Assembly: GCA_964645155.1 (NCBI GenBank)
Contig: CAZYBG010000087.1
Span: forward strand, 1-12,565
DNA from: CAZYBG01 sp964645155
Lineage (GTDB): Bacteria; Pseudomonadota; Alphaproteobacteria; Rhodobacterales; Rhodobacteraceae
DNA: 12,565 nt
Reading direction: 5' to 3'
Part shown: piece by piece, positions 1-7,787 of the stretch
How the letters are laid out: every line of letters starts with the position of its first letter
Numbering within the stretch: the stretch's first letter is position 1
The notes under the pieces: generated by a model
Database searches by the model: none
What the model was told of the DNA's origin: nothing
What the model saw: the letters and a program-made list of their open reading frames with translations, nothing else
Program-made: the position numbers and the translations under genes

Positions 1-44
1 CTCGAGCCGGGGCCTCCCTCGCCGGGCAGAGGCCCCGGCTCGAG
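1..44. repeat. Perfect 16-bp inverted repeat (strong hairpin) at the window edge
   Basis: Bases 1-16 and 29-44 are exact reverse complements, separated by a 12-base spacer (17-28). The arms begin CTCGAGCC and end GGCTCGAG. Such a long GC-rich stem fits a transcription terminator for a gene to the left, but no T-run follows it on the plus strand, and the side that would show one for minus-strand transcription lies outside the window. The repeat begins exactly at base 1, so it may be longer than what is visible. An attachment or repeat-element role cannot be excluded. Confidence 0.55.
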
Positions 45-119
45 GCCAGGGCGGGGTCCGCTTGGTTTCGGGCCGGAACCCGCGCTATGGTCGCCGCCGG
101 ATGGCAGGGGGAGAGGGAC

Positions 120-1076
120 ATGCGCGTCGGTTTCATCGGGCTTGGCAGCGCGGGCGGCAGTCTGGCCGGGACGCTCCTGCGCAACGGCGTCGACCTGACG
201 GTGCTCGACCTCGATGCCGCGCGGGTGGCCGACTTCGCGGCGCGGGGCGCGCGCGCCGGCACGACGCCGGCCGCGATGATGGCCGCGGCCGACGTGGTCA
301 TCACCTGCCTGCCATCGCCCGCCGCCTCTGCCGCGGTGGTCGAGGGGCCGGGCGGGATTCTGCAGGCGGTCGGGCCGGGGAAGGTCTGGGCCGAGATGTC
401 GACGACCGATGCGGCCGAGGTGCGGCGCCTCGGCGCGCTGGCGCTGGCACGGGGCGGCGAGGTGGCCGACGTGCCGGTCTCGGGCGGGGTGCACCGCGCG
501 GCCACCGGCAACATCTCGGTCTTCGCGGGCTGCGAGCGGTCGACGTTCGAGCGGCTGCTGCCGGTCCTCGCCATCCTCGGCCGCGACGTGCTCCATACCG
601 GGCCGCTCGGCTCGGCCTCGGTGCTGAAGGTGATGACCAACTACCTCGCCACCGCGAACCTCGTCAGCCTCTGCGAGGCGCTGACCACGATGGCGGCGGC
701 GGGGATCGATCTGGCGACCACCTACGAGGCGATCCGCATCTCGTCGGGCAACTCCTTCACCCACGAGACGGAAAGCCAGCTGATCCTCTCGGGCACGCGC
801 GACGTGCATTTCACGATGGACCTGGTGCAAAAGGACATCGGGCTTTTCCAGAAGATCGCCGAGGCGCATGGCGTGCCGCTGGAGCTCTCGCCGCTGCTGA
901 TCGCGATCTTCCGCGACGCGCAGGCGCGCTACGGCGACCGCGCGCAGTCCGACCGGGTGATCGAGCGGCTGGAGGAGGCAACGGGCCTCTCGGTCCGCGC
1001 GCCGGGCTTCCCGCCGGACCTCGTGGACGACGAGCCCGAGGGGCCGGGGGCGGAGGTGGTCCCGCGCCGGGGATAG
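120..1076 (+). CDS. NAD(P)-dependent oxidoreductase, 3-hydroxyisobutyrate dehydrogenase family
   Basis: This 318-residue protein has the usual length and layout of the beta-hydroxyacid dehydrogenase family. An N-terminal Rossmann fold carries GLGSAG at residues 8-13, and an acidic residue (Asp30) ends the second strand, which suggests NAD rather than NADP. The substrate-binding signature VPVSGG is at 119-124. The catalytic lysine is Lys170, with Asn174 one helical turn on (LKVMTN). The helical C-terminal domain contains the KDIGLFQKIAEAHG segment (238-251) typical of the family. The start at 120 is preferred over an in-frame ATG at 87 because a purine-rich RBS (107-117) sits just upstream and because the Rossmann strand begins at once. 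The C-terminal tail (about 300-318) is acidic and proline-rich and looks unstructured. The substrate cannot be told: hydroxyisobutyrate, tartronate semialdehyde or another beta-hydroxyacid are all possible. Its stop lies 6 bases from that of the convergent membrane-protein gene. Confidence 0.88.
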   Translation: MRVGFIGLGSAGGSLAGTLLRNGVDLTVLDLDAARVADFAARGARAGTTPAAMMAAADVVITCLPSPAASAAVVEGPGGILQAVGPGKVWAEMSTTDAAEVRRLGALALARGGEVADVPVSGGVHRAATGNISVFAGCERSTFERLLPVLAILGRDVLHTGPLGSASVLKVMTNYLATANLVSLCEALTTMAAAGIDLATTYEAIRISSGNSFTHETESQLILSGTRDVHFTMDLVQKDIGLFQKIAEAHGVPLELSPLLIAIFRDAQARYGDRAQSDRVIERLEEATGLSVRAPGFPPDLVDDEPEGPGAEVVPRRG

Positions 1077-1082
1077 CCGCGC

Positions 1083-1745
1083 TCAGCCGGCGAAGAGCGG
1101 GATGTGGCGGCGCGCCTCGCCCCACAGGATGTGCCAGTGCACGGCGTAGACGACGCGGAAGGCGAGAAGCGCGAGCACGCCGTGCCGCCGGAGCAGCGAC
1201 AGCCCGACGAGGCCGAAGGCGGCGGCCTGGACGGCCACGAAAACCCGCTGCCAGCCGGGAAGCGCGCCGCCGAACGCCCAGTGCACCGCCGGCTCCGCGA
1301 GCAGCGCGGCGCCGATGGCAAGCGCGGGGCGGCCCGTCGCGAGGTGGATCAGGGCGAGCGGCACGAGGTTCAGCGCCGCCGCAGCGACGACCGCGATCGC
1401 CGGATAGAACAGCCACGCCGCCGGCCAGGGCACGGCGGCCGATGCCGGAAACGGGCGCGCCAGATCGACGAGCACGACCGGCAGCGCGAGCGCGGTGGCA
1501 AGCCGCAGCGCGGCGCCGAACCCGCTGCCCGCCGGCCCCTCGCCGAAAAAGCCGCCCTGCCGCAGCACGACGAGCGAGGCCGTGCCCGCCACCGTGGCCG
1601 CCGCCAGCATGAGGAGCGGCGGGGCGCCGAGGCCGTGGGCACCGAAGGCCGCCTGCGCCTCGGGCGGCAGGAACGGGATGGCGCTCGCGGCGGCGAAGCA
1701 GCAGGCGACGAAGGCCGCCTCCTGCCCGAGCCGCGGCACCCTCAC
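1083..1745 (-). CDS. Unknown polytopic inner-membrane protein, translationally coupled to the corrinoid-activation gene
   Basis: This 220-residue, strongly hydrophobic protein has about six to seven likely membrane helices (near residues 10-26, 43-62, 79-95, 107-135, 141-158, 167-185 and 189-206). The GTG start at 1745 overlaps the TGA stop of the upstream gene as GTGA, which indicates translational coupling and a shared transcript. An alternative GTG lies two codons further in. Histidines and tryptophans gather near the C-terminal end of the last helix (AVHWHILWGEARRH, 201-214), a possible metal- or ligand-binding site. I do not recognise the family. The EExxxR motif of CPBP intramembrane proteases is absent. 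The coupling suggests a role linked to the redox/corrinoid protein upstream, but that is inference only. Confidence 0.8.
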   Translation of the reverse strand: MRVPRLGQEAAFVACCFAAASAIPFLPPEAQAAFGAHGLGAPPLLMLAAATVAGTASLVVLRQGGFFGEGPAGSGFGAALRLATALALPVVLVDLARPFPASAAVPWPAAWLFYPAIAVVAAAALNLVPLALIHLATGRPALAIGAALLAEPAVHWAFGGALPGWQRVFVAVQAAAFGLVGLSLLRRHGVLALLAFRVVYAVHWHILWGEARRHIPLFAG

Positions 1746-3778
1746 CCGGCGCGCCGCCGCCGCCGCGCCCCATCGCCGCCGCCGGTGTTGAATGATACCT
1801 CGGGCAGGGTCACGACCTTGCCGAGCTCGGGGAACGGGTCGGTCGCGTGCGGGATCGCGTTGGCGGCGACGAAATGCTCCTGGAAGCGCGGCTCGATCGC
1901 GGTCTCGACCTTGTGGATGCGGCCCACGGTCGCCTCGATCTCGGCCCGCGCGGCGAGGTTGAGAAGCGCGATCCGCGCGCCGGTGCCGGCGGCGTTGCCC
2001 GCGCTCGTCACCTTCCCGAGCGGGCAGTCGGGGATCATCCCCAGCACCATCGCGTGCTTCGGCGAGATATGCGCGCCGAAGGCGCCGGCCAGCACCACGC
2101 GGTCCACCCGCTCGACGCCCATCTCGTCCATCAGGAGCCGCGCGCCGGCATAGAGCGCCGACTTGGCGAGCTGGATGGCGCGGATGTCGCCCTGGGTGAC
2201 GGTGATGCGCGGGCCGCCCCCGGCGGTGCCGTCGTGGAGGACGTAGGCGTGGGTCCGGCCCTCGGGGACCGAGCGCGCCGTGCCGGTCTGCGCGGCCGAG
2301 CCGATGAGGCCCGAGGGGTCGAGAATGCCCGCCATCCGCATCTCGGCCACCGCCTCGATGATGCCCGAGCCGCAGATGCCGGTGATGCCGGCCCCGGCCG
2401 TGGCCTCGGCGAAGCCCGGCTCGTCGGACCAGAGGTCGGAGCCGATCACCCGGAACCGCGGCTCCTTCGTCGCGGCGTCGATCTCGACCCGCTCGATGGC
2501 GCCGGGGGCGGCGCGCTGGCCGGCGCTGATCTGCGCGCCCTCGAAGGCCGGGCCGGTGGGCGACGAGCAGGCGAGCACGCGGCTCTCGTTCCCGAGCAGG
2601 ATCTCGGCATTGGTGCCGACATCGACGACGAGGACGAGATCCCTGGACTTGTTCGGCTCCTCGCTCAGCGCCACCGCCGCCGCGTCGGCGCCGACATGGC
2701 CCGCGATGCAGGGCAGGATGTAGATGCGCGCACGGGGGTGGATGGCGGTGAGGCCGAGCTCGGCCGCCGCCAGCGACAGCGCGCCGGAGGTGGCGAGCGC
2801 GAACGGCGCCTGGCCCAGTTCCACCGGGTCGATCCCGAGGAGCAGGTGGTGCATCACCGGGTTGCAGACGAACACCGTCTCGACGATCTGGCCGCCCTCG
2901 ACGCCCGCCTCGGCGGCGAGCGTGGCGGCGAGGCCGTTCACCGCCTCGCGCACCGCGGCCGTCATCTCGACATCGCCGCCAGGGTTCATCATCGCATAGC
3001 TGACCCGGCTCATCAGGTCCTCGCCGAAGCGGATCTGCGGGTTCATCACGCCGGAGGAGCCGAGCACCTCGCCGGAGGCGAGGTCGCACAGATGCGCCGC
3101 GATCGTCGTCGAGCCGACATCGACGGCAAGGCCGAGAAGCCGGCCCTCGTGGAAGCCGGGCCAGATCTCGATCACCCGGTGGCGGGTGTCGAGGTGGCCG
3201 CGGTGGAGCGCGACGGTGACCTTCCACGCGCCCTTGCGCAGCACCGGCTGGAGCTTGCGCATGATGTCAAGGTCGGCCGTTATGCCATTGATCTGCCACT
3301 GCTCCTCGAGCGCGCGGCCGAGCCGCTCGAAATCGCCCGAGGGCTCGTGCATGTCGGGTTCGGCGACCTCGACGTAGAACAGCCGCGTCGCGGGATCGAG
3401 GGTGATGGCGCGCAGTTCGGCGCGCTTCCTGACCACCTGCTTGTGGACCTGGCTTTCGGGCGGCACGTCGATGACGACATCGCCCATGACCTGCGCCTGG
3501 CAGCCGAGGCGCCGGCCGGGGGCGAGGCCGCGGACGCGGTCATAGCGCTCCTCGACCGCGTTCCATCCGGTCAGCGCGCCCTCGGCCACCGTCACACCGT
3601 GCTTAGGGAACTCGCCATAGGCCGGCGCCACCTGGCATTTCGAGCAGATGCCGCGCCCGCCGCAGACCGAATCGAGGTCCACCCCGAGCTGCCGCGCGGC
3701 GGTCAGGACCGGCGTTCCCGCGGGGACACGCCCGCGCTTGCCCGAAGGGGTGAAGATCACGAGGGGGTCGGTGGTCAT
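1742..3778 (-). CDS. RACo/RamA-type corrinoid-activation protein ([2Fe-2S] ferredoxin domain plus ASKHA ATPase domain, DUF4445)
   Basis: This 678-residue protein has an N-terminal plant-type [2Fe-2S] domain with the cluster ligands Cys39, Cys45, Cys48 and Cys93 (CxxxxxCxxC then a distant Cys). A linker spans about 100-210. A C-terminal ASKHA (actin/Hsp70-like) ATPase domain runs from about 215 to 640, with phosphate/nucleotide motifs VDVGSTT (219-225), VDVGTNAE (385-392), GICGSG (467-472) and LAGAFGAH (563-570). Proteins of this build (RACo, RamA) use ATP to reduce inactive cob(II)alamin to cob(I)alamin on corrinoid methyltransfer proteins. The ATG at 3778 has an AGGA RBS 8 bases upstream (3787-3790). 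The protein ends in a short arginine-rich tail (RRRRR at 672-676). No corrinoid protein or methyltransferase gene is present in the window. The downstream membrane-protein gene overlaps its stop codon. Confidence 0.92.
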   Translation of the reverse strand: MTTDPLVIFTPSGKRGRVPAGTPVLTAARQLGVDLDSVCGGRGICSKCQVAPAYGEFPKHGVTVAEGALTGWNAVEERYDRVRGLAPGRRLGCQAQVMGDVVIDVPPESQVHKQVVRKRAELRAITLDPATRLFYVEVAEPDMHEPSGDFERLGRALEEQWQINGITADLDIMRKLQPVLRKGAWKVTVALHRGHLDTRHRVIEIWPGFHEGRLLGLAVDVGSTTIAAHLCDLASGEVLGSSGVMNPQIRFGEDLMSRVSYAMMNPGGDVEMTAAVREAVNGLAATLAAEAGVEGGQIVETVFVCNPVMHHLLLGIDPVELGQAPFALATSGALSLAAAELGLTAIHPRARIYILPCIAGHVGADAAAVALSEEPNKSRDLVLVVDVGTNAEILLGNESRVLACSSPTGPAFEGAQISAGQRAAPGAIERVEIDAATKEPRFRVIGSDLWSDEPGFAEATAGAGITGICGSGIIEAVAEMRMAGILDPSGLIGSAAQTGTARSVPEGRTHAYVLHDGTAGGGPRITVTQGDIRAIQLAKSALYAGARLLMDEMGVERVDRVVLAGAFGAHISPKHAMVLGMIPDCPLGKVTSAGNAAGTGARIALLNLAARAEIEATVGRIHKVETAIEPRFQEHFVAANAIPHATDPFPELGKVVTLPEVSFNTGGGDGARRRRRAG

Positions 3779-3974
3779 CGCGGGGGTCCTGTGGCCTGTG
3801 CCGCCGCACTCTAGCGCGCGCGGGGCCGAGGGGAAGGCCGGGTTGCGGCGCCCCGTGGCGCGGCGGCGGCATGGGCCGGGCGCGCGCGGAGGGAGAAGGC
3901 GGCCACGCCCTCGCCGATCGCGCCCGAGGATGCGACGCGGCCAGGACATGGCACGACCATCCGCAGGCGCGCGG

Positions 3975-5126
3975 TCAGCTGCCTTCGAGCCAGTCGAGCA
4001 CCGCCTGCCGGTCGCCGTCGAGCGCGGGGGCCGGCGGGCGGCCGGCGGGGTCGTCGAGCGTGCTCATCTTGATCGGGTTGCCGGCGGCGGTGAAGGCCGG
4101 CCCGCCGTCGCGCGGGGCGATGGCCTGGACCATGTTGCGGGCCAGAAGCTGCGGGTCCGACAGCGCCTCGAGCACCGTCTGCACCCGGCCCGTCGGCACG
4201 CCCGCCGCCTCGAGCGCCGCGATCCAGTGCGCGCGCGGCCGGCCGAGCGTGACCGCCTCGATCATCCGCTTGAGGAGATGGACATTCTCGCACCGTGCGG
4301 CGTTGCCTGCGAAGCGGGCGTCGTGCGGCAGCGCGCCGAGGCCGAGCGCGGTGCAGAGCCGGGCGAAGAGCGCATCGTTGCCGGCGGCGATGACGAAGAA
4401 GCCGTCGGCGGCGCGGAAGGTGGAGAACGGGGTGATCGTCGGATGGCGGGCGCCGGTCGGCCCCGGCGCCACGCCGGTGGCCGAGGCGATGGCGACGGCA
4501 TGCTCGAGGATCGCGAGCTGCGAATCGAGCATCGCGATGTCGATCTTCGCGCCCTGCCCCGTCCGGTCGCGCTGGTAGAGCGCGGCCAGCACGCCCTGCA
4601 CCAGGTGCATTCCCGCCACGATGTCGCCGATCGAGGCGCCGACGCGGACCGGCGGCCCGTTCTCCTCGCCGGTGATGCTCATCACCCCGCCGCGGGCCTG
4701 CACCACCATGTCGTAGGCCGGCTTGGCGGCCTCGGGGCCGGTATGGCCGAAGCCCGAGACGGCGCCGTAGATCAGCCGCGGAAAGCGCGGGTGGAGATCT
4801 TCCCAGCCGTAGCCGAGCCGCGCCATGGCGCCCGGGCGGAAGTTCTCGAGAAGGATGTCGGCGCGGGCGAGGAGCCGGTCGAACAGGGCGCGGCCGGCCG
4901 GCGCCTTGAGGTCGAGCGCGATTGACCACTTGCCGTGGTTCAGCCCGGCGAAATAGGCGCTTTCACCGCCGACGAAGGGCGGGAATGCCCGGGTATCGTC
5001 GCCGGTTCCCGGCCGCTCGACCTTGACGATGCGGGCGCCGAGGTCGCGCAGCGTCGCGCTTGCGAACGGCCCGGCCAGCACATGGGTGAGGTCGAGAACG
5101 GTGATCCCGTCGAGCGGTGCGGACAT
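3975..5126 (-). CDS. Class III (CaiB/BaiF family) CoA-transferase
   Basis: This 383-residue protein has the standard length of family III CoA-transferases, which move CoA between carboxylic acids through an aspartyl-CoA thioester. The N-terminal motif VLDLTHVLAGPFA (10-22) and the ERPGTGDDTR segment (37-46) are family hallmarks. The catalytic aspartate is Asp168 in ASIGDIVAGM (164-173). The NFRPGAM segment (95-101) and a C-terminal swap domain containing AAGVPTGRVQT follow. The start at 5126 has a strong GAGGAGG RBS 6 to 8 bases upstream. Donor and acceptor acids cannot be inferred, as the family covers carnitine, oxalate/formate, succinate/mesaconate and other substrates. It is 59 bases downstream of the membrane-protein gene at its right, so it may share its transcript. 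It is 196 bases upstream of the corrinoid-activation gene. Confidence 0.92.
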   Translation of the reverse strand: MSAPLDGITVLDLTHVLAGPFASATLRDLGARIVKVERPGTGDDTRAFPPFVGGESAYFAGLNHGKWSIALDLKAPAGRALFDRLLARADILLENFRPGAMARLGYGWEDLHPRFPRLIYGAVSGFGHTGPEAAKPAYDMVVQARGGVMSITGEENGPPVRVGASIGDIVAGMHLVQGVLAALYQRDRTGQGAKIDIAMLDSQLAILEHAVAIASATGVAPGPTGARHPTITPFSTFRAADGFFVIAAGNDALFARLCTALGLGALPHDARFAGNAARCENVHLLKRMIEAVTLGRPRAHWIAALEAAGVPTGRVQTVLEALSDPQLLARNMVQAIAPRDGGPAFTAAGNPIKMSTLDDPAGRPPAPALDGDRQAVLDWLEGS

Positions 5127-5185
5127 CGGGGCCTCCTCAAGGCGTGGTGGCGAGCCTGACCTGTCGGCAGGGCGGCGCCCTTGTC

Positions 5186-5854
5186 TCAGATCAACCGGAC
5201 CTCGAAGGCCCAGATCAGGAGCGGCACCGGCGCCACCGCCAGCGCGACGGTGAGGAGCGTCGCGCCGGGGCGGAAGACGCCGGTCAGCCCGGCCACCAGC
5301 ATCAGCCCGCCGCCGCCGCCGAGAAGCCAGTTGCCCGGCACGTTGAGCGCCGCCGCGAGAAGCAGGTAGCGCCACCCGGCAAGCGCCACGCCCAGGCGCG
5401 CCGGCAGGCGGTCGCGCAGCAGCGCAAGCCGCGCCTCGGGCGGCAGGTCCGCCGCCCGATCGACGAGCGCCGCGGCGCGGCCGAGGCCGAGATCGGCGAG
5501 CGTGCCGGCGATCCAGCGCGGCGGCAGCCAGCGCCCGGCGCCGTAGGCAAGGCCGAGCCCGGCGAGCGTGGCGAGGTAGACCGGCAGCGCCGCGCCCGGC
5601 CCCTGCATCGCCAGGATCAGCAGCCCGACCTCGACCCCCGGCACGAAGGGCAGCGCGAGGAGGAGCGCATAGAGGATGAGCGCATAGAGGATGAGCGCGG
5701 CGGCGAGGACGCCGAGATAGACGAGCCGGCCCTGCGGCCCCGGCATCGCCGCAGCGGCGTCCTGCACCCAGGCCAGCGCGGCGACGCCCGCCCAAACGAT
5801 CAGGCCGAGCGCGGCGAGCCTGAGCAGCGTGCGGACGGCGCCCGCCGCGCTCAC
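5186..5854 (-). CDS. Polytopic membrane protein, distantly VTT/SNARE-associated-like, coupled to rlmE
   Basis: This 222-residue hydrophobic protein starts at a GTG (5854) that overlaps the TGA of rlmE as GTGA. Likely membrane helices lie near 9-30, 46-68, 75-105, 158-178 and 197-217. The segment LPFVPGVEVGLLIL (68-81), followed by an amphipathic Arg/Leu-rich loop (138-153) and NVPGNWLLGGGGG (171-183), resembles the re-entrant-loop layout of VTT (DedA/TVP38-like) proteins. The similarity is judged by eye and is weak. A 15-bp tandem DNA duplication (5663-5692) encodes a repeated ILYAL inside the second helix. The coupling to an rRNA methyltransferase gene does not reveal a function. Another family of small transporters is possible. 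Confidence 0.78.
   Translation of the reverse strand: MSAAGAVRTLLRLAALGLIVWAGVAALAWVQDAAAAMPGPQGRLVYLGVLAAALILYALILYALLLALPFVPGVEVGLLILAMQGPGAALPVYLATLAGLGLAYGAGRWLPPRWIAGTLADLGLGRAAALVDRAADLPPEARLALLRDRLPARLGVALAGWRYLLLAAALNVPGNWLLGGGGGLMLVAGLTGVFRPGATLLTVALAVAPVPLLIWAFEVRLI
5663..5698. repeat. 15-bp perfect tandem duplication within the membrane-protein gene
   Basis: The unit GAGCGCATAGAGGAT occurs at 5663-5677 and again at 5678-5692, followed by a partial third copy (GAGCGC, 5693-5698). Read on the minus strand in frame it gives ILYAL twice, which lengthens a membrane helix by five residues without shifting the frame. It looks like a slippage duplication. Confidence 0.85.
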
Positions 5855-6576
5855 CGGCCCGCGGGCCGGCCGCGGAAGCCGGTCGCCACGACGTACTTCT
5901 CGGCGCTGTCGGCGCGGCTGGCCGGCGGCTTGACGTTCGCGACCTTCTCGAACCGCTGCTTCAGGAGCGCCTGGAGCCCCTGCTCGGCGCCGCCCTGCAG
6001 CACCTTGGCGACGAAGGTGCCCCCGGGTTCGAGCACGTCGAGGGCGAAGTCGGCCGCCGCCTCGCAGAGCGCGACGATGCGCAGGTGGTCGGTCTGGCGG
6101 TGGCCCGACGATGCGGCGGCGAGGTCGCTCAACACCACGTCCGCCGGCCCGCCGAGCCAGGCCCTGACCCGATCGTCGGCGCCCTCGGCGAGGAAGTCGA
6201 GCGCGTGGGTCTCGGCGCCCGGGATCGCCTCGACCTCCTGCAGGTCGATGCCGAGCACGCGGCCCACCGGCTTGCCGGCCCGTTCGCCGAGCGCGTTGAC
6301 GCGGGCCACCGCGACCTGACACCAGCCGCCGGGCGCGCAGCCGAGATCGACGACGCGGGCACCCGGCTTGAGGAACCCGAAGCGGTCGTCGAGCTCGATC
6401 AGCTTGAAGGCCGCGCGGCCGCGATAGCCCTCGCGCCGGGCGCGGGCGACATAGGGGTCGTTGAGCTGCCGTTCGAGCCAGCGGGTCGAGGAGAGCTTGC
6501 GCCCCTTGGCCGTCTTCACCCTGACCCGCAGGTCACGCTCGCCCCGGCCGCTGCCTTTGGTGGGCCCCTTCGCCAT
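5851..6576 (-). CDS. rlmE: 23S rRNA (uridine-2552-2'-O) methyltransferase RlmE (FtsJ/RrmJ)
   Basis: This 241-residue SAM-dependent methyltransferase modifies U2552 in the A-loop of 23S rRNA, a late step in maturation of the 50S subunit in the cytoplasm. The substrate-binding lysine lies in RAAFKLIELD (54-63, Lys58). The SAM motif VVDLGCAPGGW is at 75-85. The remaining catalytic tetrad is Asp151 (LSDLAA), Lys191 (VAKVLQGG) and Glu226 (SAEKYVVA), so the K-D-K-E set is complete. The basic N-terminal extension (about 1-30: Lys, Arg and Gly rich) is usual in alphaproteobacterial members and likely binds RNA. The ATG at 6576 has only a weak RBS. The gene is divergent from glpX across a 200-bp region and overlaps the following membrane-protein gene by GTGA. 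Confidence 0.96.
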   Translation of the reverse strand: MAKGPTKGSGRGERDLRVRVKTAKGRKLSSTRWLERQLNDPYVARARREGYRGRAAFKLIELDDRFGFLKPGARVVDLGCAPGGWCQVAVARVNALGERAGKPVGRVLGIDLQEVEAIPGAETHALDFLAEGADDRVRAWLGGPADVVLSDLAAASSGHRQTDHLRIVALCEAAADFALDVLEPGGTFVAKVLQGGAEQGLQALLKQRFEKVANVKPPASRADSAEKYVVATGFRGRPAGR

Positions 6577-6716
6577 CGCCTGCCGTGCCTCTCGCGTACG
6601 GGGCCGATGCGTATCGCAACTGCGGCGGCGGGGCGAGTCCCCCCTGCGGGTCGGCCGTGCGGGCGGCCCGCGCGCCTGGGCGGCAGGTCACAGCGCAGCC
6701 GTTAGCGCGCGCAGGG

Positions 6717-6746
6717 TTGCCCCGCCCGGCGGGCCGGGCGTAGATG
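6717..6746 (+). promoter_or_regulatory. Candidate glpX promoter with an operator-like perfect dyad in its spacer
   Basis: A TTGCCC (-35-like, 6717-6722) and a TAGATG (-10-like, 6741-6746) are separated by exactly 18 bases. Those 18 bases are a perfect inverted repeat: 8-base arms CGCCCGGC (6723-6730) and GCCGGGCG (6733-6740) around GG. The site lies 30 bases upstream of the glpX ATG, in a divergent region where no gene ends, so a terminator is unlikely. The promoter hexamers are weak matches in GC-rich DNA. The dyad itself is certain. Confidence 0.38.
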
Positions 6747-6776
6747 CGGGCAAACACCGGACCGAGGGATCGCGCC

Positions 6777-7748
6777 ATGAGCCAAGCCGCCGCCGTCTTC
6801 CACGACAGGATGCTGTCGCTCGGCCTTGCCCGCGTGTCGGAGGCGGCCGCGCTCGCCTCGGCGCGGCTGATCGGCCGCGGCGACGAGAAGGCGGCCGACC
6901 AGGCGGCCGTCGACGCGATGCGCAAGCAGCTCAACCTCCTCGACATCGACGGCGTGGTGGTGATCGGCGAGGGCGAGCGCGACGAGGCCCCGATGCTCTA
7001 CATCGGCGAGAAGGTCGGCACCGGCGAGGGGCCGGCGGTCGACATCGCGCTCGACCCGCTGGAGGGCACGACGCTGACCGCCAAGGACATGCCGAACGCG
7101 CTGGCCGTGATCGCGATGGCGCCGCGCGGCACCATGCTGCACGCGCCCGATGTCTACATGGACAAGCTCGCCATCGGACCGGGCTACGCGCCCGGCGTCG
7201 TGACGCTGGCGATGAGCCCCGGCGAGCGGGTGCACAAGCTGGCCGAGGCGAAGGGCGGCGGGCCGGCCGACATCACCGTCTGCATCCTCGAGCGGCCGCG
7301 CCACCAGGACCTGATCGCCGAGGTGCGGGCGACGGGCGCCGCGATCCGCCTGATCACCGACGGCGACGTCGCGGGCGTGATCCACTGCGCCGAGCCGACC
7401 ACGGGCATCGACATGTACATGGGCCAGGGCGGCGCGCCGGAGGGCGTGCTTGCCGCGTCGGCGCTCCGCTGCATGGGCGGGCAGATGGAGGGGCGCCTCG
7501 TCTTCCGCAACGACGACGAACGCGCCCGCGCCAGGCGGGTCGGGATCGAGGATCTCGACCGCGTCTACAGTCGCGACGACATGGTGACCGCCGATGTGAT
7601 CTTTGCCGCAACCGGGGTCACCGACGGGTCGATCGTCTCGGGAATCAGGCGTGAGGTGGGATATCTGACCGCCGAGACGATCCTGATGCGGTCCAAGACC
7701 GGCTCGATGCGGCGGATGGTCTACCGCAATCCGGTCAACCGGGTCTGA
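6777..7748 (+). CDS. glpX: Class II fructose-1,6-bisphosphatase GlpX (possibly also sedoheptulose-1,7-bisphosphatase)
   Basis: This 323-residue protein hydrolyses fructose-1,6-bisphosphate to fructose-6-phosphate in gluconeogenesis. In bacteria with a Calvin cycle the class often also acts on sedoheptulose bisphosphate. The metal/substrate residues match the E. coli enzyme by motif: Asp41 (KAADQAA), Glu65 (VIGEGERDEAPML), Asp93 (DPLEGTT, 93-99) and Glu222 (GGAPEGV). The segments TDGDVAG (195-201) and FAATGVTDG (276-284) are also conserved. The ATG at 6777 is chosen over one at 6744 because a GAGGGA RBS lies about 8 bases upstream and the protein then begins where family members do. recJ follows 106 bases downstream. 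With pgi further right, the window carries two enzymes that act on fructose-6-phosphate. Confidence 0.96.
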   Translation: MSQAAAVFHDRMLSLGLARVSEAAALASARLIGRGDEKAADQAAVDAMRKQLNLLDIDGVVVIGEGERDEAPMLYIGEKVGTGEGPAVDIALDPLEGTTLTAKDMPNALAVIAMAPRGTMLHAPDVYMDKLAIGPGYAPGVVTLAMSPGERVHKLAEAKGGGPADITVCILERPRHQDLIAEVRATGAAIRLITDGDVAGVIHCAEPTTGIDMYMGQGGAPEGVLAASALRCMGGQMEGRLVFRNDDERARARRVGIEDLDRVYSRDDMVTADVIFAATGVTDGSIVSGIRREVGYLTAETILMRSKTGSMRRMVYRNPVNRV

Positions 7749-7787
7749 GCCCGCGGCCGCGGCCGTGGCGGTCGTCGCGGGTCCGGT

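Noticed and set aside
62..1612. Long plus-strand ORF of 516 codons
   Set aside because: It is Arg/Ala/Gly-rich with no motif and overlaps the well-supported oxidoreductase in another frame. It is a by-product of high GC content.
1847..3814. 655-codon plus-strand ORF opposite the RACo-like gene
   Set aside because: It is the antisense shadow of a gene with clear [2Fe-2S] and ASKHA motifs, and its own product is low-complexity and charged.
3779..3974. A short gene in the 196-bp gap upstream of the RACo-like gene
   Set aside because: Possible frames give only Arg/Ala/Pro-rich peptides without an RBS or motif.
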